A stretch of 12,877 nucleotides of DNA, taken from assembly GCA_964417835.1 (NCBI GenBank), contig CAYQJD010000030.1, positions 1 through 12,877 of the forward strand, read 5' to 3'. This stretch comes from UMGS1124 sp964417835 (GTDB lineage Bacteria > Bacillota_I > Bacilli_A > RF39 > UBA660). The stretch's first letter is position 1. Every line of letters begins with the position of its first letter. Positions 1-5,156 of this stretch are shown one piece after another. Below the pieces are notes generated by a model. It was given only the letters and a program-made list of their open reading frames with translations. It did no database searches and was not told where the DNA came from. The translations under genes and the position numbers were made by a program.

Positions 1-58
1 GCGTACGGGGCTAACACAGGGGTGTGAAACTAACACAAGGTACCGTCCCCTGTGTGTT
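1..58. repeat. GC-rich REP-like repeat fragment at window edge
   Basis: This stretch is far richer in G and C than anything else in the window. It has a perfect 9-bp inverted repeat, ACACAGGGG (14-22) with CCCCTGTGT (47-55), and two near-identical direct copies, CTAACACAGG (11-20) and CTAACACAAGG (30-40). Read on the minus strand it contains GGGGACGGTACCTTGTGTTA, which resembles a dispersed repeat I recall from Clostridia and other Firmicutes, often found near REP-associated Y1 (IS200-like) transposases. No transposase is visible, and the element may continue to the left of the window. The assignment rests on memory of the motif. Confidence 0.45.
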
Positions 59-160
59 CTTGAATTAATATATTTTTTTAACATAATATTTCACCAATAT
101 TATTATTAACTTTATATTTACATATTATAAATAAATTATTCTTTTTATAAAAATATATTA

Positions 161-169
161 TGCTATATT
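161..169 (+). promoter_or_regulatory. possible extended -10 promoter of the HYT-motif gene
   Basis: TGC followed by TATATT (164-169) is an extended -10 of the form TGnTATATT. No good -35 lies 17 nt upstream (CTTTTT at 141-146). The 14-mer TTATGCTATATTAT at 158-171 is identical to the one in the tRNA-Pro promoter at 2893-2906. The predicted start site would fall near 176, leaving a leader of only about 11 nt that begins at the ribosome binding site, which is a reason for caution. Confidence 0.35.
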
Positions 170-186
170 ATATTTGAGGTGTATTT

Positions 187-912
187 ATGAGAGGTATTAC
201 AGTTTCAATCGAAGATATGGACTTTAATAATTCGTTTTTTCATTATACAAATTTTATAAATGTTGAAAGTATTTTTGAAAAAGGGTTAATTCCCTTAAGA
301 GGAGAGAATGCATTTGGTTTAGAGAAGACTGATAAAGTTTTTTTTACTATAGGGTTTAAAGGCACATTAGTACTTATGGATTCATGGATAAAATGGTTAA
401 TATGTAAAAAGAGTTTAGATATGCCTGGCACTAAATTAGATAAAGTAGTGTATAAATTTGGAACATTTGTTGCAAGTTGTCCGATTAAACCAAATTTAAT
501 TATTAATGGAATAATTAACACTAGTTTAAAAAATAAAAAAATTCAGAATTTTGCTTTTCAAGAAATGAAGAATATATTAGATAAGTCTGTTTTTCTTAGA
601 TTAAATTTAAAAGAAAAAGAAGATTTTGATTATATTGATATAGATGAAATAAAGATTCAACATTTTAATAAAAAAATGTTAAGAAAAGTTTATGCATATA
701 ATAGTAATTTTTATAGTAATAAGATGGAATATTGGAATATGCATACTTATACTGATAAAATTATAAGCAACGATAAAATATCTTTAGTAAAATTAAATAA
801 TACATATAATGCTAATAAAATTATTAAATATATGGTAAGTAACACTAATATAAATATAAAAAAATATTTGCCATATCTATATGAATATCTTTTGTTTTTA
901 GAAAAAAATTGA
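187..912 (+). CDS. unassigned HYT-motif protein, possibly ADP-ribosyltransferase-like
   Basis: This 241-residue protein has no signal peptide or membrane segment and is probably cytoplasmic. The start follows GAGGTG (176-181) by 5 nt. Visible landmarks are His-Tyr-Thr at 19-21, IFEKGLIP at 29-36, KVFFTIG at 50-56, a Trp-rich stretch (W67, W70) and EYWNMHT at 181-187. The order His-Tyr-Thr, then a helix ending in GL-P, then a V-F-F-G strand resembles the start of ADP-ribosyltransferase/DarT/RNA 2'-phosphotransferase-like folds ('HYT...I...GL'). That is an inference from pattern only, and no catalytic Glu can be assigned with confidence (E181 is one candidate). It stands alone, next to a REP-like repeat and ahead of an independently promoted repair gene, with no adjacent antitoxin-sized gene. 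It could be an accessory gene, a toxin-like effector or a housekeeping orphan. Confidence 0.75.
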   Translation: MRGITVSIEDMDFNNSFFHYTNFINVESIFEKGLIPLRGENAFGLEKTDKVFFTIGFKGTLVLMDSWIKWLICKKSLDMPGTKLDKVVYKFGTFVASCPIKPNLIINGIINTSLKNKKIQNFAFQEMKNILDKSVFLRLNLKEKEDFDYIDIDEIKIQHFNKKMLRKVYAYNSNFYSNKMEYWNMHTYTDKIISNDKISLVKLNNTYNANKIIKYMVSNTNINIKKYLPYLYEYLLFLEKN

Positions 913-937
913 CAGTAAATATTTATAATCATAATAA
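909..937 (+). promoter_or_regulatory. candidate promoter of the DNA glycosylase gene
   Basis: A perfect -35 TTGACA (909-914) overlaps the stop codon of the preceding gene. At 17 nt spacing the -10 is a weak TAATAA (932-937), followed by the ribosome binding site GGTGG (957-961). The -35 is convincing and the -10 is not, in a region where AT-rich matches are easy to find. Confidence 0.4.
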
Positions 938-965
938 TCTTTGATAAAATTATTATGGTGGTTTT

Positions 966-1805
966 ATGTTAGTAATTGAAAATATTAAAAATATAGATTT
1001 AGAAAATACAATCACTTGTGGACAAATATTTAGATTTTTTAAAGAAGAAGATAATAGTTTTACTATTATAATTAAAGATAGAGTTATTAATTTAAAATAT
1101 GAAAATAATACTTTGTATGCTGATTCTAATAATTTTGATAATCTAGAAAATATAATAAGAGAATATTTGGATTTAGATAGAGATTATTTAACAATTATAA
1201 ATAATATAAAAAAATTAGATAAAAAAATAATAGATTGTGTAGATAGTTCTATTGGATTAAGGATGATAAAACAAGATCCATTAGAATGCATTATAGAATA
1301 TATTATTAGTGCTAATAATAGTGTAAGAAATATAACTAATAGTTTAAATTTAATTAGTGAAAAATCTGGAGAAAAAATAACTTTTAGAAATAAAACTTAT
1401 TATCTATTTCCTTCATTAGATAAATTATTAATGTTAAATGAAAATGATTTTAGAGAGTGCAAAGTAGGTTTTAGAGATAAATATTTAGTAGAAATTATAA
1501 AATGTATAAATAATAAAAAATTAAATATTAATAGTATATATAATATGAATTCAAAAGATGCCTTAATTTATTTAAAACAATTTAAGGGAATAGGTACTAA
1601 AGTTGCTAGCTGTATACTATTATTTGCATATCAAAAATTTGATGTTTTTCCTATAGATACTTGGGTAAAAAAATTCATGCTAAGTGAATATGGTATTGAA
1701 GGAGAAGAAAATATACGTAAATATTGTGAATCAACTTATAAAGAATATTCAGGACTTGCTATTCAGTATATGTTTAATAGCAAAAGAAATAAAAGTATCA
1801 AATAA
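966..1805 (+). CDS. ogg: 8-oxoguanine DNA glycosylase/AP lyase, OGG1 family
   Basis: The product is 279 residues, cytoplasmic, and is expected to remove 8-oxoguanine from DNA in base excision repair and cut the strand by beta-elimination. The N-terminal OGG domain shows the typical CGQIFRF signature (18-24). The HhH-GPD region follows: LKQFKGIGTKVASC (203-216) is the helix-hairpin-helix with the catalytic Lys at 212, and FPIDTW (228-233) carries the catalytic Asp at 231, spaced as in OGG1. The length is normal for a bacterial OGG1-like enzyme. The start has GGTGG 4 nt upstream. No C-terminal iron-sulfur cysteine cluster is present, which separates it from MutY and endonuclease III. It appears monocistronic, with its own candidate promoter and a terminator overlapping its stop. 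Confidence 0.93.
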   Translation: MLVIENIKNIDLENTITCGQIFRFFKEEDNSFTIIIKDRVINLKYENNTLYADSNNFDNLENIIREYLDLDRDYLTIINNIKKLDKKIIDCVDSSIGLRMIKQDPLECIIEYIISANNSVRNITNSLNLISEKSGEKITFRNKTYYLFPSLDKLLMLNENDFRECKVGFRDKYLVEIIKCINNKKLNINSIYNMNSKDALIYLKQFKGIGTKVASCILLFAYQKFDVFPIDTWVKKFMLSEYGIEGEENIRKYCESTYKEYSGLAIQYMFNSKRNKSIK

Positions 1806-1828
1806 ATTATTGCAATTTATTTTTTTTT
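1800..1828 (+). terminator. intrinsic terminator of the glycosylase gene
   Basis: A perfect 9-bp stem, AAATAAATT (1800-1808) with AATTTATTT (1814-1822), encloses a 5-nt loop, and a run of nine T follows (1820-1828). The stem contains only A and T and overlaps the stop codon, so it is weaker than usual. Confidence 0.6.
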
Positions 1829-1852
1829 ATATTATGATTTATATGTAAAGTA

Positions 1853-1977
1853 TATAATACTTTTAGAAAGGAAGGGAAAACAAAAAAGTTAATAATAAGA
1901 AAATTAAGCGTTTAGGATAGTTATAATATAATTTATAATTATTATATAATTTTTTATTGTTAATTGATTGTTAGCTT
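1853..1977 (+). promoter_or_regulatory. candidate -10 and untranslated leader of the prepilin genes
   Basis: TATAAT at 1853-1858 is a good -10, but TATTAT (1830-1835) is a poor -35. Transcription from here would give a leader of about 110 nt beginning with a purine-rich AAAGGAAGGG (1867-1877) that has no start codon within reach. The nucleotides just before the prepilin ATG (GATTGTTAGCTT) contain no Shine-Dalgarno sequence. Further TATAAT matches occur at 1922-1927 without a -35. I see no recognised riboswitch, including the conserved core of c-di-GMP riboswitches that control pilin genes in some Clostridia. Confidence 0.35.
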
Positions 1978-2097
1978 ATGAAAAAATTAAATAAAAAAGG
2001 TTTTACATTAGTAGAATTACTTGCTGTAATAGTTATTTTAGCTTTATTAATTGTTGTAGTTGCAAATACAGCATTGCCTGCATTAAATAATGCAAAA
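1978..2097 (+). repeat. direct repeat, 5' end of prepilin gene 1
   Basis: The first 40 codons match positions 2421-2540 at 115 of 120 nucleotides by my count, with only one amino-acid change (K6 to N6). Beyond codon 40 the two genes diverge sharply. Confidence 0.9.
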
Positions 2098-2418
2098 AAA
2101 AGTTCATTAGAGGTATATACTGGTAGAGTTGTTGAAAAAGCAAAAGAATTATGTATGTCCGCAGCACTTGGAAATAGTATAGATACTAGTATAGGAAGTG
2201 TTGATAGTAGTGGGAAATGTACATTAAATGTTTCTGAATTAATGGGCGAAACTGCTACAAATCCACAATATGTAGGAACAGTAACAGCAAAACCTAATGG
2301 AGATGTTTATACTGTAGGAGGATGTGTAAGAGATAGTAAGAATAAATTGACTGTAAAAGCTGAAAACTTAGATGGTGCTAAAACATCAAGTACAGATGAT
2401 ACAAGTTGTACAGGATAA
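1978..2418 (+). CDS. type IV prepilin-like protein, copy 1
   Basis: This 146-residue protein carries a canonical class III signal: a short basic leader (MKKLNKKG), then FTLVELL with Glu at mature position 5 (residue 13), and a hydrophobic helix to about residue 29. Prepilin peptidase should cut between G8 and F9 and the helix would pack into a pilus or pseudopilus. The C-terminal head is small and has four cysteines (59, 81, 116, 144), allowing two disulfides. An in-frame TAG at 1972-1974 fixes the start near this ATG, yet no Shine-Dalgarno precedes it. The next prepilin gene starts 2 nt after its stop. No assembly ATPase, platform protein or prepilin peptidase gene is in the window, so whether it is a major pilin, a pseudopilin or a competence-type pilin cannot be told. 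Confidence 0.92.
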   Translation: MKKLNKKGFTLVELLAVIVILALLIVVVANTALPALNNAKKSSLEVYTGRVVEKAKELCMSAALGNSIDTSIGSVDSSGKCTLNVSELMGETATNPQYVGTVTAKPNGDVYTVGGCVRDSKNKLTVKAENLDGAKTSSTDDTSCTG

Positions 2419-2420
2419 AA

Positions 2421-2540
2421 ATGAAAAAATTAAATAATAAAGGTTTTACATTAGTAGAATTACTTGCTGTTATAGTTATTTTAGCTTTATTAATTGTTGT
2501 AGTTGCAAATACAGCATTGCCAGCGTTAAATAATGCGAAA
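2421..2540 (+). repeat. direct repeat, 5' end of prepilin gene 2
   Basis: This is the second copy of the 120-nt sequence at 1978-2097. It includes an identical run of about 50 nt over codons 18-34, covering most of the hydrophobic helix. The copies lie 443 nt apart in direct orientation. Confidence 0.9.
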
Positions 2541-2825
2541 CAAAGTGCTCTAAAAGTATATGCCCAAAGAATGGCTGAAAAAGCAAAAGAATTATATTTG
2601 ATAAGCGGAGCTTGTAGTGAGACGAGTCCATGTGATATTGGAACTTTAGGCGGTTCATCTTCCCAATACAGTGGTAGTATATATATTGTTGAAGATAATG
2701 GGACTTATCAAGCTTATGCAGCAGAAGACATAAAAGATACGAAAAATAAAATAAAAATAAAACAAGGAAGTCAATTAAATGAAGATGTAACTGCTACTAT
2801 GGAAGATGCAACCAATGAGAGCTAA
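2421..2825 (+). CDS. type IV prepilin-like protein, copy 2
   Basis: This 134-residue prepilin paralogue has the same leader (MKKLNNKG) and FTLVELL helix as the gene before it, with Glu13 at mature position 5. The head domain is different and contains only two cysteines (65, 71), probably one disulfide. I chose ATG 2421 because the leader then matches copy 1. A TTG at 2406 is in frame but would add five residues overlapping the previous gene. A modest AGGA (2412-2415) sits inside the end of gene 1, and the genes are separated by 2 nt, so they are probably co-transcribed and translationally coupled. The pair probably makes two subunits of one filament, arising from a tandem duplication or from recombination that preserved the N-terminus. 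Confidence 0.92.
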   Translation: MKKLNNKGFTLVELLAVIVILALLIVVVANTALPALNNAKQSALKVYAQRMAEKAKELYLISGACSETSPCDIGTLGGSSSQYSGSIYIVEDNGTYQAYAAEDIKDTKNKIKIKQGSQLNEDVTATMEDATNES

Positions 2826-2875
2826 AAGTAATTAAGTGATGTGAATTAGCTCATTTAAAAAGCTATAAAAAACAT

Positions 2876-2904
2876 TTGCATAATTTTGAGTCTTATGCTA
2901 TATT
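2876..2904 (+). promoter_or_regulatory. promoter of tRNA-Pro
   Basis: -35 TTGCAT (2876-2881) and -10 TATATT (2899-2904) are separated by 17 nt, with an extended -10 TG at 2896-2897 and an A-rich tract just upstream. The predicted start site is about 28 nt before the mature tRNA end. Confidence 0.7.
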
Positions 2905-2938
2905 ATTAAGTAGTTAAGTATTTAACTGCTTTTTATAT

Positions 2939-3015
2939 CGAGAAGTAGCACAACTTGGTAGTGCACTTGGTTTGGGACCAAGGGGTTGCAGGTTCAAATC
3001 CTGTCTTCTCGACCA
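2939..3015 (+). tRNA. tRNA-Pro (anticodon UGG)
   Basis: The cloverleaf is complete. The acceptor stem pairs CGAGAAG (2939-2945) with CTTCTCG (3005-3011). The D stem is GCAC/GTGC, and the anticodon stem is CTTGG/CCAAG around the loop TTTGGGA with anticodon TGG at 2973-2975. The T arm is GCAGG-TTCAAAT-CCTGT. The CCA end (3013-3015) is encoded after discriminator A. G at position 37 fits proline tRNAs, where it is methylated to prevent frameshifting. UGG can read all four proline codons with wobble modification. It is a single tRNA gene with its own promoter and terminator. Confidence 0.96.
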
Positions 3016-3025
3016 TTTATAAATT

Positions 3026-3050
3026 ACAGCACTATGTGTTGTTTTTATTT
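3026..3050 (+). terminator. terminator of tRNA-Pro
   Basis: A 7-bp stem, ACAGCAC (3026-3032) with GTGTTGT (3036-3042) including one G-T pair, closes a 3-nt loop and runs into a T-rich tract (3042-3050). Confidence 0.7.
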
Positions 3051-3083
3051 TATTATATTGTGAAGATTCACCTTAACTTTTTA

Positions 3084-3112
3084 TTTACAATAAATCTTTT
3101 TTTTGTTATAAT
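3084..3112 (+). promoter_or_regulatory. promoter of the coiled-coil/helical protein operon
   Basis: -35 TTTACA (3084-3089) and a perfect -10 TATAAT (3107-3112) are 17 nt apart. The predicted start site is about 20 nt before the ATG at 3140, leaving room for AGGAAGG (3125-3131). Confidence 0.75.
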
Positions 3113-3139
3113 TTTTTATAGAATAGGAAGGTTATTGTT

Positions 3140-4759
3140 ATGGATAGTATGATCAAGGAAACTAATGAAAATTTAAAGACGATAATTGAGGGATTAAAAA
3201 ATACTTTAGATGCATCTATAGATACATTAGATAATATTCAAATACAAATGGATAAAAAAGTTGAAGAAGCAAAAAAATATAAAATTCAAGTTGATGCTGC
3301 TAAAGATAGAATTAATTTTTTAGAAGAAGAAAATAAATCTTTTGAATTATCTTTAAAAGAACTTAGTGAAAAATATAGTAAAATGAATTTAGTTTCTATA
3401 ATAGAAGCTGGAAATAAAGAAATAAAAGCAAAGATTAATGATAACCTAAGTGAGATTAATAAACAAAAAGAACATATAGCAGATTTAACTAATAAAGCTA
3501 GAACAATAAAAGATTTATTAATAAATTTAAAAAAAGATAAGACTATTAAAGAAGAACGATTAGAAAATATAAAAGTAGCATATGAATATTATAATGATAG
3601 AATAACTGAGGTTATAGATTATGCGTTTAATCATGCTAATAATTTAATGGATTATAAGGATTATAATAGTTTTGATAATGCTAATGAATCTGAATATGTT
3701 TCTGATAATACTGAACTTGAAAATACTATGGTATTTGATGAAATAGCTAAAATTGATGATAATAAGAATTTTAAAGATGAAATGTCATTTATAAGTGATC
3801 AAATAGATAATAGTTTAAATGATTTAAATAAAGATAATAAAGAAAAAATAGAAGATATAATTAATAATGGTATTAATAAATATGATTTTGAAACTAAAGA
3901 AGATACAGGGAATATTTTTGAAGAACAAAATGATGATTCAACTGATAGTAATAAAGACTTAGTTTTTGATAAAATAGAAGAACCTTTAGTAAATTTGAGT
4001 GACGTAGAAGAAAAACATAATGAAGAAAGTAACTTAATAAATTCTAATATTGAAGTAAATGATAAAGAAAGTGATAATTTAGTTCAAATAGATAATAATA
4101 CTGATATTGATACTAATAATGAAGAAACAGATGATGATAGTGCAGATAGAATAAATAAAATAAATGATTTATTTTCTTCATTAAATGATGTTAATAAGGA
4201 TATAGATATTAACAATAATATTCCAAATGATATTGAAAATAAAATTGATAATGTTTATTTAGATGTTTTTGGTAAACCATTAGAAGATAATGTAAAAGAT
4301 CCAACTTTAATGGATATATTTGGGAATCCTATAAAAGAAGAAAATTTAAATAGTAATGTTAGTAAGTCTTTAGAAGAATTGCTAACTGAGAATGGTATTG
4401 ATTATAGAAAATTTAAAGAAGATGAACAAAATTATTTAAAAGAGATTTATGATGAAGATAAATTTACAAAAATAATTAATGTTTTAAAAAGAAATAATAT
4501 AAATTTAGATAATATTTATAATTCATTTAATATATTTGGAGAAATTAGTCCAAATGAGTTAGAAAATTTATTATCAAAATTAATTAATGCTGGTCAAAGT
4601 GTAGAAGCTATTGGATTAATATTAGAAAAATTACCTAAAGTTAAAAAATATAATTTGGATGAAGCTATAATAAGCTATGGAGATTATATTAAAGATATAG
4701 ATATAACCGAATTAGTTATGAAAGCTAAAGAGTTATATGAAAATGGAGGTAATAAGTAA
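3140..4759 (+). CDS. unknown coiled-coil / acidic linker / helical-domain protein
   Basis: I do not recognise this 539-residue protein. It has no signal peptide, membrane segment or cysteine and is probably cytoplasmic. Residues 1-165 look like a long coiled coil rich in Lys, Glu, Ile and Leu. Residues 170-370 are acidic, full of Asp, Asn, Glu and Ser, and probably disordered. A short motif occurs twice, YLDVFGKPLE (373-382) and LMDIFGNPIKEEN (390-402). Residues 408-535 appear to fold as a set of helices, such as LENLLSKLINAGQSVEAIG (474-492), faintly like mTERF or HEAT-type helical repeats. The start is supported by AGGAAGG 8 nt upstream, whereas Met4 is too far from it. The downstream gene overlaps by 1 nt (TAATG), so the two are translationally coupled. 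A scaffold or adaptor role is possible, but only the architecture is visible. Confidence 0.85.
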   Translation: MDSMIKETNENLKTIIEGLKNTLDASIDTLDNIQIQMDKKVEEAKKYKIQVDAAKDRINFLEEENKSFELSLKELSEKYSKMNLVSIIEAGNKEIKAKINDNLSEINKQKEHIADLTNKARTIKDLLINLKKDKTIKEERLENIKVAYEYYNDRITEVIDYAFNHANNLMDYKDYNSFDNANESEYVSDNTELENTMVFDEIAKIDDNKNFKDEMSFISDQIDNSLNDLNKDNKEKIEDIINNGINKYDFETKEDTGNIFEEQNDDSTDSNKDLVFDKIEEPLVNLSDVEEKHNEESNLINSNIEVNDKESDNLVQIDNNTDIDTNNEETDDDSADRINKINDLFSSLNDVNKDIDINNNIPNDIENKIDNVYLDVFGKPLEDNVKDPTLMDIFGNPIKEENLNSNVSKSLEELLTENGIDYRKFKEDEQNYLKEIYDEDKFTKIINVLKRNNINLDNIYNSFNIFGEISPNELENLLSKLINAGQSVEAIGLILEKLPKVKKYNLDEAIISYGDYIKDIDITELVMKAKELYENGGNK

Positions 4760-5046
4760 TGGAGTATTTATTTGATTTAGGATTTTCATTAGAAGAAATT
4801 AAAACAATAAAGAGTAAATATAAAAAAAGTGATTTAGATAAAGTTACATTTTTTTCAAGATTAGTAAAAACTAATTATTTATATTTAAAATCTTATGGTA
4901 TTAAAAATATAAAATCTTGTTTTATAAATCATTTAAAGATGTTTTTTATGAATCCAGATAAGTTTAGAAATATATTTAATAAATATGACAGAGCAGATTT
5001 GGTTAGATGCATTGAAAAAAACGATGCTGTATTAGAACAATTGTAA
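4759..5046 (+). CDS. unknown small helical protein
   Basis: The 95-residue product is not recognised. It is basic and predicted all-helical, with no signal peptide or clear membrane segment. The N-terminal stretch LFDLGFSLEEIKTIK (4-18) resembles a helical repeat of the mTERF type (L-G-F-S-x-E-E-I), similar in feel to the C-terminal domain of the preceding protein (LINAGQSVEAIGLIL). Its ATG overlaps the upstream stop by 1 nt, and GGAGGT (4745-4750) lies 8 nt before it, inside the end of the upstream gene. Tight coupling and similar helical style suggest the two act together, perhaps as a complex. A strong terminator follows directly. Confidence 0.82.
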   Translation: MEYLFDLGFSLEEIKTIKSKYKKSDLDKVTFFSRLVKTNYLYLKSYGIKNIKSCFINHLKMFFMNPDKFRNIFNKYDRADLVRCIEKNDAVLEQL

Positions 5047-5075
5047 CTACATTATTTGTAATAATGTAGTTTTTT
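5045..5075 (+). terminator. strong intrinsic terminator
   Basis: A perfect 12-bp stem, AACTACATTATT (5045-5056) with AATAATGTAGTT (5060-5071), has a 3-nt loop and a run of six T (5070-5075). It overlaps the stop codon of the 95-residue protein gene. Confidence 0.88.
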
Positions 5076-5105
5076 GTCAATACATTGTATTTTAATTTAT
5101 GTAAA

Positions 5106-5134
5106 TTTACTTAATAATGTTTTAGTGATATAAT
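5106..5134 (+). promoter_or_regulatory. promoter of the glucosaminidase operon
   Basis: -35 TTTACT (5106-5111) and a perfect -10 TATAAT (5129-5134) are 17 nt apart, with an extended -10 TG at 5126-5127. The predicted start site is about 16 nt before the ATG. Confidence 0.75.
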
Positions 5135-5156
5135 GATTATATAATTGGAGGTAAGC

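Noticed and set aside
243..521. Minus-strand frame inside the HYT-motif gene
   Set aside because: It has no ribosome binding site and is the shadow of a well-supported plus-strand gene.
1859..1977. Possible c-di-GMP riboswitch before the prepilin genes
   Set aside because: No conserved riboswitch core is visible, and the region is almost purely AT-rich.
2819..2852. Inverted repeat GAGCTAA/TTAGCTC after the second prepilin gene
   Set aside because: It has a 20-nt loop and no T tract, so it is too weak to call a terminator.
2955..3152. Open reading frame of 65 codons across the tRNA-Pro
   Set aside because: It lies inside the tRNA, its terminator and the following promoter, and has no ribosome binding site.
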